A stretch of DNA of 64,000 bases from Sideroxydans sp. (GTDB lineage: Bacteria > Pseudomonadota > Gammaproteobacteria > Burkholderiales > Gallionellaceae). This document shows positions 1 through 8,752 of the stretch, in pieces. The position numbers and the translations under genes were made by a program. The stretch lies in contig JABFSI010000103.1 in assembly GCA_013140695.1 (NCBI GenBank), forward strand, positions 1-64,000. The letters run 5' to 3'. The notes beneath the pieces were generated by a model. That model had not been told where the DNA came from. It saw nothing but the letters and a program-made list of their open reading frames with translations, and did no database searches. Each line of letters begins with the position of its first letter. The stretch's first letter is position 1.

Positions 1-1
1 G

Positions 2-784
2 CGCCGAGAAGCTGCCCTAACAGACCATCTCGATGAAACCTCCAACACCTTGAAAGCGCTGGTGGGCAGCATCATCAACAACAGCAAGACGGGCGTCGAG
101 TTGGCCGAAAAGATGGAGACGGTGAGCCAACAAGTGCGCGCCATTCTTGGGGTGCTGGGCGAGATTGACTCGATTTCTAAACAAACCAATCTACTCTCAT
201 TGAATGCGGCTATCGAAGCTGCGCGAGCAGGCGAAGCGGGACGCGGCTTTGCCGTGGTCGCCGATGAAGTGCGCAAACTCTCTTCGCGTGCGGAACATTT
301 TAGTCAGCAGATTCGTAGCAATGTCACGCAAGTACATGGCGCAATTGTGGATGCCGAGCAGGTTATCAATCGCATGGCTTCGCTGGATATGGATTTCGCA
401 CTGCAATCCAAACACAGACTCGATAACGTGATGGTGCAAGTGCAGCAAATCAATCAGGCGATGACAACAGTAATTGAAAAGCAGTCGGCCATCTCTATCA
501 AAGTCGATGACGTGGTGGGTGCGGCGGTGACCTCACTACAATTTCAGGACATGGTTAATCAACTGTTACAGCATTCGCTGCAACGCCTCGAATGTATGCA
601 GAGCGCATGGCTGCGGATGGAGGATGTCGCCAAACAGGAACAAAGCGGCGCATTGATCTCACAACAAGAAACTGTGCTGGTATTGGCAGAAATTGTTGAG
701 ATATTCAAGCGCGCCGATCATCTGAGCACAAAAAATCCGGTGCGCCAGCAACACATGCAAAGTGGAGATATTGAGCTGTTTTAG
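2..784 (+). CDS. Methyl-accepting chemotaxis protein, C-terminal part (5' end outside window)
   Basis: This is the cytoplasmic signalling end of a chemoreceptor. The frame is open to the window edge, so the N-terminal sensor and membrane parts lie upstream. The conserved hairpin tip that contacts CheA and CheW is visible at about 170-270 ([18 protein letters not shown], then [14 protein letters not shown]). The downstream stretch is not the usual long coiled coil: it holds a [16 protein letters not shown] segment seen in receptors that act with CheY/CheA clusters of this kind. It ends in IELF and has no CheR-binding pentapeptide. cheY follows 44 bp later on the same strand, so it probably belongs to the chemotaxis operon. 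The family assignment is firm; the ligand is unknown. Confidence 0.93.
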   Translation, partial: RREAALTDHLDETSNTLKALVGSIINNSKTGVELAEKMETVSQQVRAILGVLGEIDSISKQTNLLSLNAAIEAARAGEAGRGFAVVADEVRKLSSRAEHFSQQIRSNVTQVHGAIVDAEQVINRMASLDMDFALQSKHRLDNVMVQVQQINQAMTTVIEKQSAISIKVDDVVGAAVTSLQFQDMVNQLLQHSLQRLECMQSAWLRMEDVAKQEQSGALISQQETVLVLAEIVEIFKRADHLSTKNPVRQQHMQSGDIELF

Positions 785-828
785 CGCGCAGTGCATGAAC
801 ACATTGATTAATCGGTGGAGGTAAGGCC

Positions 829-1194
829 ATGGCAAAAATTGTTTTGAGTGTTGATGATTCGAGTTCGATTCGTCAAATGGTGGCATTCACGTTAAAGAGT
901 GCCGGGTATGAGGTGATTGAGGCGGCCGATGGACAAGAAGGCTTGGATAAAGCCAAGCAACGTACGGTTGATTTGGTGTTGACCGATCAAAACATGCCAC
1001 GCATGGATGGCTTAACGCTCATCAAAGCATTGCGCGCATTGCCCAGTTATCGCAGTGTGCCCATTTTGATGCTGACGACCGAATCAGGGGAGACCATGAA
1101 AGTACAGGGCAAAGCAGCAGGTGCAACGGGCTGGTTAGTTAAGCCCTTCGACCCCAATAAATTGCTCGAAGTGGTGAAGAAGGTCATCGGGTGA
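829..1194 (+). CDS. cheY: CheY-type single-domain response regulator
   Basis: This stand-alone receiver protein of 121 residues carries the phosphorylation signal from CheA, typically to the flagellar switch. All receiver landmarks are present: acidic pair D9-D10, phospho-acceptor D53 in the TDQNMP motif, T83 and K105. There is no output domain. A strong GGAGG ribosome-binding site precedes the ATG. It lies between a receptor gene and cheA, so it is the likely cognate target of that kinase. The TDQNMP and MLTTES motifs resemble CheY proteins linked to PAS-type receptors in beta- and gammaproteobacteria. It could act on type IV pili instead of flagella, but flhB nearby favours flagella. Confidence 0.95.
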   Translation: MAKIVLSVDDSSSIRQMVAFTLKSAGYEVIEAADGQEGLDKAKQRTVDLVLTDQNMPRMDGLTLIKALRALPSYRSVPILMLTTESGETMKVQGKAAGATGWLVKPFDPNKLLEVVKKVIG

Positions 1195-1234
1195 GTCACG
1201 CGCGCACGCCCCCTCAAACTATTGAAAGACCAAC

Positions 1235-3250
1235 GTGAGCATCGACATCACACAGTTCTATCAAGTCTTCTTTGAGGAGACAGCTGAACATCTGGGCACG
1301 ATGGAATCTTTGCTATTGGCTTTGCAAGTGAATGATCCAAGCATGGATGACTTGAATGCGATTTTCCGCTCGGCACATTCCATTAAAGGGGGGAGTGGTA
1401 CGTTCGGTTTTACCGATATGACCGAGGTGACCCATATTCTAGAAAATTTGCTCGACCGTCTGCGCAAACAGGAAATGCAACTGACTGATGAGATGGTGAA
1501 TGTATTTCTGGAAGCGGGAGATGTCATTCGAATGCAGCTCTATGCGCATCGCGGTGAAGGTGAGGTTGATCAAGCTGAAGTGAAAATGGTGTGTGAAAAA
1601 CTAGCGCAGCTCACCCAAATTGCTGTGCCTGCGGTTGCTCCCCCCACCAATGCAGCACCCGCAAAGCAAAATGATGCGTATGGATTTTTTGATGATGCGG
1701 GGGAGCAGGCAACCAGCAGTGAACCCCAAGCAGACTACGGTTTTTTTGAAGATGTGGAGACGCCTACCCCCTGCGTGGCAGCAGATCAAGGTTATGGATT
1801 TTTCGATGACCAAGCTGCTGTTGCCGGCACGCACATTTCCCCGACCGACACCACGCAAGGTTTTGGTTTGTTTGTTGATGAACCTACGCAGCTGCCCTCA
1901 ACACCCCAACAAGCTCAACAAGAAACCCAACAAGGTTACGGATTTTTCCACAAGGTGGTGCCGCCAGCGGTGAGAGCATCGCCGGTTGACGCCGCGCAGG
2001 TAGAACGTCGCGCTAGCGAGGAAGGGGAACGGCGTGTCAAACCCATTAGCGAAAAAACTTCTGCTGCTGCGGATACCTCGATACGAGTGAATGTGGAAAA
2101 GGTGGATCAGCTTATTAATTTGGTGGGCGAATTAGTGATCACACAAGCCATGCTGGCGCAGTCTGCTGCCACGGTGGACAGCGCGTTGTATGAAAAATTA
2201 AATAGCGGACTGCATCAGTTGGAACGCAACACGCGCGATTTACAGGAAGTCATCATGTCGGTGCGCATGTTGCCCATCTCTTTTGTGTTCAGCCGTTTCC
2301 CACGTGTGGTGCGCGATTTGGCGGGCAAGTTAGGCAAACAGGTCGAGCTCAAAACTTTGGGCGAAGGCACCGAACTGGATAAAGGATTGATTGAAAAAAT
2401 CGCAGATCCCTTGACGCATTTAGTGCGCAACAGTTTGGATCACGGCATCGAATCACCCGAAAAACGCATGGCAGCCGGCAAGCCAGCGAAGGGCACGATT
2501 ACCCTCAAAGCCTCGCACCAAGGCGGCAATATTTTGATTGAAGTCAGCGATGACGGCGGTGGCTTGAATCGCGGCAAGATATTAAGCAAAGCCAAAGAGC
2601 GCGGCTTACCCGTGCGTGATGATATGAGCGACCAAGAAGTATGGATGCTGATTTTTGAAGCGGGTTTCTCCACTGCCGAGGTGGTCACTGATGTGTCGGG
2701 TCGCGGGGTTGGCATGGATGTGGTGAAGCGCAACATTGCCGCTATGGGAGGCCGTGTCGAAATTGAGTCCGCCGAAGGCTTGGGGACGCGCATTCTCATT
2801 CGCTTGCCACTCACATTGGCCATTTTGGATGGCTTATCTGTCGCCGTGGGGCCGCAGACTTACATCATTCCCTTGGGCTACATCATTGAATCATTATTGT
2901 TGGCGGACAAGGATTTGCGCACGGTAAGTGGCGGCGGGCACATGGTGCATGTGCGCGGCGAATATCTGCCGTTGCTGGCATTGCAGGAAGTCTTTAATTT
3001 ACCCAGGGGCAGTGCTCAAAGTGATACGCGTATCGTGGTCATCGTCGAAGCGGAAGGTAAGAAAATTGCGGTGCAAGTGGATGAGCTACTGGGGCAACAC
3101 CAAGTGGTGATCAAAAGTTTGGAAACTAACTTCAGAAAACTGCTGGGTATTTCGGGTGCCACCATTTTGGGCGACGGTAAAGTCGCTTTAATACTAGACG
3201 TGGCTGCATTAAGTATCGCTCCCGCCCATCAAAACAAATTAGCCGCGTAA
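1235..3250 (+). CDS. cheA: Chemotaxis histidine kinase CheA with repeated YGFF linker
   Basis: CheA autophosphorylates on its HPt histidine and passes phosphate to CheY and CheB. Domain order over 671 residues is: HPt (1-125, H48 in SAHSIKGG), a linker (130-280), P3 dimerisation (285-345), a GHKL ATPase (350-530, N399 in the N box, DDGGG at 439-443, FEAGFST at 474-480, GRGVGMD at 489-495) and a C-terminal CheW-like domain (535-665). The start is GTG. The linker holds five copies of an aromatic motif: YGFF at 149, 168, 187 and 235, and FGLF at 210. The canonical CheY-binding P2 domain is not recognisable, so these repeats sit where it should be. It is followed by a 545-bp gap and then cheW. 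Confidence 0.96.
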   Translation: MSIDITQFYQVFFEETAEHLGTMESLLLALQVNDPSMDDLNAIFRSAHSIKGGSGTFGFTDMTEVTHILENLLDRLRKQEMQLTDEMVNVFLEAGDVIRMQLYAHRGEGEVDQAEVKMVCEKLAQLTQIAVPAVAPPTNAAPAKQNDAYGFFDDAGEQATSSEPQADYGFFEDVETPTPCVAADQGYGFFDDQAAVAGTHISPTDTTQGFGLFVDEPTQLPSTPQQAQQETQQGYGFFHKVVPPAVRASPVDAAQVERRASEEGERRVKPISEKTSAAADTSIRVNVEKVDQLINLVGELVITQAMLAQSAATVDSALYEKLNSGLHQLERNTRDLQEVIMSVRMLPISFVFSRFPRVVRDLAGKLGKQVELKTLGEGTELDKGLIEKIADPLTHLVRNSLDHGIESPEKRMAAGKPAKGTITLKASHQGGNILIEVSDDGGGLNRGKILSKAKERGLPVRDDMSDQEVWMLIFEAGFSTAEVVTDVSGRGVGMDVVKRNIAAMGGRVEIESAEGLGTRILIRLPLTLAILDGLSVAVGPQTYIIPLGYIIESLLLADKDLRTVSGGGHMVHVRGEYLPLLALQEVFNLPRGSAQSDTRIVVIVEAEGKKIAVQVDELLGQHQVVIKSLETNFRKLLGISGATILGDGKVALILDVAALSIAPAHQNKLAA

Positions 3251-3262
3251 GGTGCAATCGAG

Positions 3263-3504
3263 CGATAGCGCTCTTCAGCGGCCATCGCCCGATACCCAGG
3301 GTACAAGAACCTCTTCGAGGTAAATCGGGCTTCCACAGGATTCAGAAACGTTTTGAAGTGGCAGCGGTTTTGTAGGAGGCCAATTGAGCGTGTGGTGTTG
3401 GAATTTTGTAGGAGCCCGATTTATCGGGCGATAGGTCTCTTGAGCGGCCATCGCCCGATACCCACAGGGTACAAGAACCTCTTCGAGGTAAATCGGGCTC
3501 CCAC
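3263..3504. repeat. REP-like intergenic repeats between cheA and cheW
   Basis: Two long direct copies, about 75 bp each, lie at 3263-3337 and 3429-3504. They are near-identical: the CGATACCC-to-GGTACAAGAACC core differs by a short insertion. Between them sits a segment at 3371-3399 that recurs almost unchanged at 12159-12187. A small palindromic unit (GCCCGATTTATCGGGC, at 3415-3430) gives hairpin potential. The rest of this 545-bp gap (3251-3795) holds two terminator-like hairpins and a possible sigma-28 promoter. No convincing gene is seen in the gap. Confidence 0.8.
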
Positions 3505-3592
3505 AAATGACGAGGGTCCAAGAATTTTTCGGTGTGGCCTCCCACATGAGTGGTTGCGGGTGAGGTACACCCGCCTCCCATCACACAAACTG

Positions 3593-3612
3593 AACCCGCG
3601 AATTAGCGGGTT
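3593..3612 (+). terminator. Rho-independent terminator-like hairpin after cheA
   Basis: A 7-bp stem (AACCCGC at 3593-3599 pairing with GCGGGTT at 3606-3612) is followed by TTATTTTGT. It could end the cheY-cheA transcript, although it lies 340 bp past the cheA stop and behind the repeats. Confidence 0.55.
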
Positions 3613-3643
3613 TTATTTTGTCTGTTCCCCTAAAGAAACGGGC

Positions 3644-3670
3644 AAACGTGCCGTTAGAGTTAGCACGTTT
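3644..3670 (+). terminator. Second terminator-like hairpin
   Basis: AAACGTGC at 3644-3651 pairs with GCACGTTT at 3663-3670 and runs into TTAGGTTTTG. Together with the preceding hairpin it suggests that cheW and the genes after it are transcribed separately from cheA. Confidence 0.45.
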
Positions 3671-3759
3671 TTAGGTTTTGTAGTCGGGATAGTTTTTGCC
3701 CGCACGTGATGTATGCATGAATGCGTGAACAAACAACGAATGATTTATCCATACCTGCC

Positions 3760-3786
3760 TAAAGACAAATAGGTGCGGTTAGATAA
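3760..3786 (+). promoter_or_regulatory. Possible sigma-28 (FliA) promoter before cheW
   Basis: TAAAGACA (3760-3767), an 11-bp spacer and TTAGATAA (3779-3786) match the FliA layout TAAAG...GATAA. However, the -10 box ends only 9 bp before the cheW ATG, so the transcript would be nearly leaderless and would lose the G-rich Shine-Dalgarno run at 3787-3793. It is a plausible but unproven site. Confidence 0.35.
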
Positions 3787-3795
3787 GGGGGGGAC

Positions 3796-4272
3796 ATGGC
3801 GACCGAAATGAACAGCGGTATTTCCAATAATGAGTTTCTGACTTTCACTTTAGGCAAGGAAGAGTACGGACTCGATATTCTTAAAGTGCAGGAAATACGC
3901 GGCTATGACGCGGTCACCCATATCGCCAACACGCCCGAGTTCATCAAAGGCGTGATCAACTTGCGCGGCACTATCGTGCCTATCGTTGATCTGCGCATCA
4001 AATTCAAATTACCCAACATTGAATATGACCAGTTCACCGTGGTCATCATTCTTAATTTTGGTCAGCGTGTGGTGGGCATCGTGGTGGATAGCGTGTCCGA
4101 TGTGTTGACGCTGAATGCCGATCAGATACGCGCCGCGCCCGAATTGTCTGCTGCATTAGACACGCGCTACATCATGGGTTTGGGAACGGTGGCCGAGCAT
4201 ATGTTGATTCTAGTGGATATTGAAAAGCTGATGAGCAGTAGCGAAATGTCATTGATTGATGCGGCTGCCTAA
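3796..4272 (+). CDS. cheW: Chemotaxis coupling protein CheW
   Basis: CheW links receptors to CheA in the membrane-proximal signalling array. The 158-residue single-domain protein shows the family landmarks [16 protein letters not shown] near residues 22-37 and [16 protein letters not shown] near 52-67. Length is normal for the family. A G-rich ribosome-binding site lies directly upstream. It is 27 bp upstream of the large Aer-like receptor gene and probably shares its transcript. Confidence 0.96.
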   Translation: MATEMNSGISNNEFLTFTLGKEEYGLDILKVQEIRGYDAVTHIANTPEFIKGVINLRGTIVPIVDLRIKFKLPNIEYDQFTVVIILNFGQRVVGIVVDSVSDVLTLNADQIRAAPELSAALDTRYIMGLGTVAEHMLILVDIEKLMSSSEMSLIDAAA

Positions 4273-4299
4273 ACAGCCCACACCCTTTTAAGGAGAGTA

Positions 4300-7158
4300 A
4301 TGATGCGTATGAACAGCCCTGTCACCAATGTCGAATATGAACTGAAAGAAGGTTCTTCGATTGTTTCCAAGACTGACTTGAAAGGCTTGATTACCTATGT
4401 CAATCCTGACTTTATCGAGGCCAGCGGATTTACCGAAAAAGAGTTGCTTGGGCAGCCGCACAATCTGGTGCGACATCCTGATATGCCCGTGGAAGCCTTC
4501 GATGATTTATGGAATACCTTGAAGAAGGGCAGACCGTGGACGGGGCTGGTGAAAAATCGCCGCAAGGACGGTGGTTTTTATTGGGTCGTTGCCAATGCCA
4601 CGCCTATTTATGAAGGGGGCAGTTGCACGGGCTATATGTCTGTACGTAGCAAACCTACACGGGCATTAATCGAGGCGCATGAAGCGGCTTACCGTCTATT
4701 TCGCGAAGGTAAGCAGGGCAATTTGCGCATCGTGGAAGGTAAAGCGGTGCAGTCTGGTGGCCTAGCTACGTTACTGGGACGCGTGACAAACTTGAGTGAA
4801 AAAGCCCGCATGACGGGTATCTTCGCTCTGTTGGTATTGGCTTTAATTATTAACAACGTGATTGGCTACTACTCGTCTCAACAGTCGGCAGACAAGATGA
4901 ATGACATTGCCACACGGCGTATGGAACTGAACCAAGATATTCAAGAAATGCAATATCTGATGACGGATAGTCGCACCCAAATCATGCAAGGGTTGCAACA
5001 TGATCCGAGTAGTAATTTTATGGGTGCACATAACCATCCCCTGACGACGCACACAAGTGCAGTGCAGGCCAATGTGAATCGGATTGATGCGCTGCTCAAG
5101 GATATGGCGAGCAAAGCCAAATCAGAAAAAGGCAAGGTGATGCTGGCTGAAGTGGTGCTTGCCCGCGATAACTATATGGAGCAAGCCGTCATGCCGACGC
5201 GCCAATTGTTATTGGATGGCAATTATCTGGCGGCCAATAGTGTGTTGTTGGGACTGCTCAACCCTTTGCACGATGCGGCGAAAAAATCCGTGTCTGATAT
5301 GACACAGCACGAGGTGGAGGGGGTTAAGCACGCTTACGAAACAGCAAAAGAAGAAAGTGAGCAATTAGGTCGCTTACAGCTATGGGTCACGGTGTTTTCA
5401 TTGTTGCTGTCGGCTTGGTTGGGCTGGATGTTGGTGCGCTACATCATCAGTTCTTTGCGGGCAGCCAGTAGTCAGCTGCTGCGGGTTTCGCAGGGACACT
5501 ATCACGACATTATCTCGGTCAAGCGTGCGGATGAATCGGGTATGTTGCTGTATGCCATGAAAGCGATGCAGATACGCATGGGCTTTGAAGTGAGCGATGC
5601 CAAGCGCATCAATGACGAAGTAACACGTATCAAAATTGGCCTCGACAACGTCAGCACCAATGTGATGATTGCTGACAAAAATCGCAACATCATCTACATG
5701 AACAAATCCATCGTTGAGATGTTCAAAGCTGCGCAAGACGATATGCGCAAAGAGCTGCCTAATTTCGACGCGGCAAATTTGATGGGCGCCAGTATTGATC
5801 CCTTGTTCACCAGTGTTGCCAATCAATCACAGTTGTTGACGCAGTTAAACAGCACGCAAAAAGCTACGCTCAAAATTGCGGGGCGCACTTTTTCTCTAAC
5901 GGTCAATGCCGTTATCAATGAACACGGCCATCATTTAGGGTCGGCTGTGGAATGGTTAGATCGCACGGTAGAGTTGGCGGTAGAAGAGGAGATTGCCAAC
6001 ATTATTGCAGCCGCAGTGCGCGGTGATTTCACGCAAAGTATTCAAGTTGAAGGCAAGAGCGGCTTCTTCCTGGTGATGGCGCAGAACATCAACCAGCTGA
6101 TGCAGATTAGCTCGGTGGGTTTAGAAGAAGTAGTGCGTGTGTTGGGTGCGTTAGCCAATGGCGATTTGACACAAAAAATATCAGGCGACTATCAAGGTAC
6201 GTTCGGTCAATTAAAAGATGATTCGAATGCAACAGTCGAGCAACTCACGCAGACCATTTGCCGTATCAAAGAGGCGGCCGACACTATCAGTACCGCTTCC
6301 AAAGAAATCGCCAGCGGTAATACCGATTTGTCGCAACGCACTGAAGAGCAGGCGTCTAGTTTGGAAGAGACTGCCGCCAGCATGGAAGAGCTCACCTCGA
6401 CCGTGAAGCAAAATGCGGAGAATGCCAAACAAGCAAATCAACTTGCCTTGAGTGCTTCTGACATCGCCATTAAAGGCGGTGAGGTGGTAGGGCAAGTGGT
6501 GGGCACGATGTCTTCTATCAGCGAAAGCTCCAAGAAGATTGTGGACATCATCAGTGTCATCGACGGCATTGCCTTCCAAACCAATATCCTCGCTTTGAAT
6601 GCGGCAGTAGAAGCAGCGCGTGCGGGTGAGCAAGGGCGCGGGTTTGCGGTGGTGGCGAGCGAAGTGCGTAATTTGGCACAGCGCAGTGCAGCGGCAGCCA
6701 AGGAAATTAAAGGATTGATTAGCGATTCCGTCGAGAAGGTGGGCGCAGGGACACGCTTGGTGGACGAAGCCGGCAAGACCATGAACGAAGTGGTGCACTC
6801 GGTGAAACGTGTAACCGACATCATGGCGGAGATTACAGCGGCATCCACCGAGCAAAGCCAAGGCATCGAACAGGTCAACACGGCCATCACCCAAATGGAT
6901 GATGTGACCCAACAGAATGCAGCACTGGTTGAAGAAGCGGCTGCCGCCGCAGAATCACTGGAAGAGCAAGCGCAAGAATTAGCCGCGCAAATGAGCAGCT
7001 TCAAGTTGCAAAGTCATGCACAACAAATGCCGCAAGGGATACCCAAACCCGTTACCCATGCACGCCAATTAGCAGCCCCCAAAGCGAGCGTGCCGCGTGC
7101 CAAAACACCCGCAGCAAAACTATCAGCAGCGGAGGATGGGGAGTGGAAAGAGTTTTGA
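4300..7158 (+). CDS. Aer-like PAS chemoreceptor with C-terminal pentapeptide tether
   Basis: This is a 952-residue transducer. The N-terminal PAS domain (about 20-120) resembles the FAD-binding PAS of Aer, with DPDM-like RHPDMP at 59-64 and the KNRRKDGGFYWV stretch. One membrane segment is at about 171-193 and a second near 361-383, with a four-helix periplasmic sensor between them. A second, PAS-like domain lies near 440-545, then a HAMP-like stretch and the MCP signalling hairpin (QTNILALNAAVEAARAGE). The last five residues, EWKEF, resemble the NWETF-type tether that recruits CheR and CheB, whose genes follow. Redox or energy taxis is a likely role by inference from the PAS type. ATG at 4300 or 4303 both fit the AGGAG site. 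Confidence 0.93.
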   Translation: MMRMNSPVTNVEYELKEGSSIVSKTDLKGLITYVNPDFIEASGFTEKELLGQPHNLVRHPDMPVEAFDDLWNTLKKGRPWTGLVKNRRKDGGFYWVVANATPIYEGGSCTGYMSVRSKPTRALIEAHEAAYRLFREGKQGNLRIVEGKAVQSGGLATLLGRVTNLSEKARMTGIFALLVLALIINNVIGYYSSQQSADKMNDIATRRMELNQDIQEMQYLMTDSRTQIMQGLQHDPSSNFMGAHNHPLTTHTSAVQANVNRIDALLKDMASKAKSEKGKVMLAEVVLARDNYMEQAVMPTRQLLLDGNYLAANSVLLGLLNPLHDAAKKSVSDMTQHEVEGVKHAYETAKEESEQLGRLQLWVTVFSLLLSAWLGWMLVRYIISSLRAASSQLLRVSQGHYHDIISVKRADESGMLLYAMKAMQIRMGFEVSDAKRINDEVTRIKIGLDNVSTNVMIADKNRNIIYMNKSIVEMFKAAQDDMRKELPNFDAANLMGASIDPLFTSVANQSQLLTQLNSTQKATLKIAGRTFSLTVNAVINEHGHHLGSAVEWLDRTVELAVEEEIANIIAAAVRGDFTQSIQVEGKSGFFLVMAQNINQLMQISSVGLEEVVRVLGALANGDLTQKISGDYQGTFGQLKDDSNATVEQLTQTICRIKEAADTISTASKEIASGNTDLSQRTEEQASSLEETAASMEELTSTVKQNAENAKQANQLALSASDIAIKGGEVVGQVVGTMSSISESSKKIVDIISVIDGIAFQTNILALNAAVEAARAGEQGRGFAVVASEVRNLAQRSAAAAKEIKGLISDSVEKVGAGTRLVDEAGKTMNEVVHSVKRVTDIMAEITAASTEQSQGIEQVNTAITQMDDVTQQNAALVEEAAAAAESLEEQAQELAAQMSSFKLQSHAQQMPQGIPKPVTHARQLAAPKASVPRAKTPAAKLSAAEDGEWKEF

Positions 7159-7224
7159 TTTTGCGAGGTAAGTAGCGCTGTCGTTCACCCAATATGCGCT
7201 ACAGAAAAATGGCAGGCAAATTAA

Positions 7225-8097
7225 ATGTCAGATGAGATAAACATGAGTAGTCGCGAATTTCAATTTACCACGCAGGATTTTCAGCGGGTGCGCAAGCTAA
7301 TTTACGCACATGCGGGTATCGCGCTTAACGATAGTAAGCAGGAGCTGGTGTATAGCCGCTTGTCGCGGCGCTTGCGTGCCACGGGGATTAGCAGCTTCAG
7401 CACGTACTTGCAGTTGTTGGAACAGCGTGATGAAAAAGAGTGGGAAGCTTTCGCCAATTCGCTGACGACCAATCTCACTTCATTTTTTCGCGAGCAGCAC
7501 CACTTTCCTTTGCTGACCGAGCAATTAACAAAAATCGGCCAGGCACATCCCATTGTGTTGTGGTGCTCGGCGAGTTCGACGGGTGAAGAGCCTTACTCAA
7601 TGGCGATGACGGCGATTGATGCGTTCAATAGCTTTACTCCCCCCGTAAAAATTATTGCGACCGACATCGACACCAACGTGCTCGATACAGCACGCAAGGG
7701 CGTGTATGCCTTGGATCGTGTTGAGAAATTGGACAAGGAAAAAATTAAGCGGTTTTTCTATAAGGGAGAGGGAGCTCAAGAAGGGTTCGTTAAAGTACGT
7801 TCCGAATTGCAGGCCATGATTAGCTTTCAGAAATTGAATCTGCTGGATACCACGTGGCCGATACGTGACAAGTTGGACGCTATTTTTTGCCGCAATGTGA
7901 TGATTTATTTTGATAAGGAAACGCAGTTGGCGATTCTTAAAAAAATGGCGCCACTGCTGCGCAGTGATGGATTGTTATACGCGGGTCATTCCGAAAATTT
8001 TTATCATGCGGAAGCGTATTTCAAGCTGCGAGGTAAGACGGTGTACGAACTTTCTCCCGCGATGAAAATTGTGCAAAGCAAGCTTGAAAGAAAGTAA
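7225..8097 (+). CDS. cheR: Chemoreceptor glutamate methyltransferase CheR
   Basis: CheR methylates receptor glutamates with S-adenosylmethionine, which adapts the receptors to sustained signals. The 290-residue length is normal. The all-helical N-terminal domain (about 10-85) precedes the methyltransferase fold, with the SAM-binding stretch WCSASSTGEEPYS near 113-125 and the IIATDID acidic loop. IFCRNVMIYFD, typical of CheR, is near 219-229. No TPR extension is present. cheD and cheB follow in the same direction, so this is the adaptation module for the upstream receptors. Confidence 0.96.
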   Translation: MSDEINMSSREFQFTTQDFQRVRKLIYAHAGIALNDSKQELVYSRLSRRLRATGISSFSTYLQLLEQRDEKEWEAFANSLTTNLTSFFREQHHFPLLTEQLTKIGQAHPIVLWCSASSTGEEPYSMAMTAIDAFNSFTPPVKIIATDIDTNVLDTARKGVYALDRVEKLDKEKIKRFFYKGEGAQEGFVKVRSELQAMISFQKLNLLDTTWPIRDKLDAIFCRNVMIYFDKETQLAILKKMAPLLRSDGLLYAGHSENFYHAEAYFKLRGKTVYELSPAMKIVQSKLERK

Positions 8098-8109
8098 GCG
8101 ACATCAACC

Positions 8110-8721
8110 ATGTCTGATCATCAATACGAAGAAGTGGTCTCACCGAATAAGTATTTCGACCACAACTTTAATGTTGAGGCGGTAAAGATACTCCCCGGGG
8201 AGTATTACGTGACAGGGCGCAACATGGTGCTGGTGACGGTGTTGGGATCATGCGTGGCAGCGTGCATCCGCGATAAAACGACGGGCATAGGCGGCATGAA
8301 TCACTTTATGTTGCCGGAAAGCCCCTATGACAGCGGGAGTCCGGTTGGATTAGCCGGACGTTACGGAACGTACGCGATGGAGCTGATGATTAATCAATTG
8401 CTTAAATCCGGTGCGCGGCGTGCCAATTTGGAAGCCAAGGTATTCGGCGGCGGCAATGTGTTACACGGATTTACGGTAGCGAATGTGGGAGAACGCAATG
8501 CCGAGTTTGTGCTTGAGTATCTGCACACTGAAAAAATTGCGCTGAAGGCACAGGATTTATTGGATGTTTATCCGCGCAAAGTTTATTACTTTCCGGCAAC
8601 CGGACGCACTTTGGTGAAGCAACTACGCAGCGTGCACAACGACACCATCGCGCAAAGAGAGCAACAATACATTGCCAAAATTAAATCGTCGGCAGTGCAA
8701 GGTGAGGTGGAATTATTTTGA
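8110..8721 (+). CDS. cheD: Chemoreceptor glutamine deamidase CheD
   Basis: CheD deamidates receptor glutamines and in some species is tethered by CheC. The 203-residue protein carries the catalytic pair of the family: C48 in LGSCVAACI and H65 in GGMNHFML. KVFGGGNV follows at about 113-120. There is no cheC in the window. The gene starts 12 bp after cheR and ends 31 bp before cheB, consistent with one transcript. The C-terminal tail (about 180-203) is longer than the catalytic core needs and ends in VELF, similar to the IELF end of the first receptor. Confidence 0.95.
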   Translation: MSDHQYEEVVSPNKYFDHNFNVEAVKILPGEYYVTGRNMVLVTVLGSCVAACIRDKTTGIGGMNHFMLPESPYDSGSPVGLAGRYGTYAMELMINQLLKSGARRANLEAKVFGGGNVLHGFTVANVGERNAEFVLEYLHTEKIALKAQDLLDVYPRKVYYFPATGRTLVKQLRSVHNDTIAQREQQYIAKIKSSAVQGEVELF

Positions 8722-8752
8722 TGCGGTCTGATCAAGCTGACGGTGAAATGAT

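Noticed and set aside
1620-1973. 117-codon frame within cheA
   Set aside because: Shadow of the repeated linker in another frame, low-complexity and without a ribosome site.
3275-3709. Frames of 80-118 codons in the cheA-cheW gap
   Set aside because: They lie over REP-like repeats, and their apparent similarity to each other comes from the duplicated DNA.
6211-6912. 233-codon minus-strand frame within the Aer-like receptor gene
   Set aside because: Antisense to the highly conserved MCP signalling domain; its cysteine- and histidine-rich product matches nothing and has no start signals.
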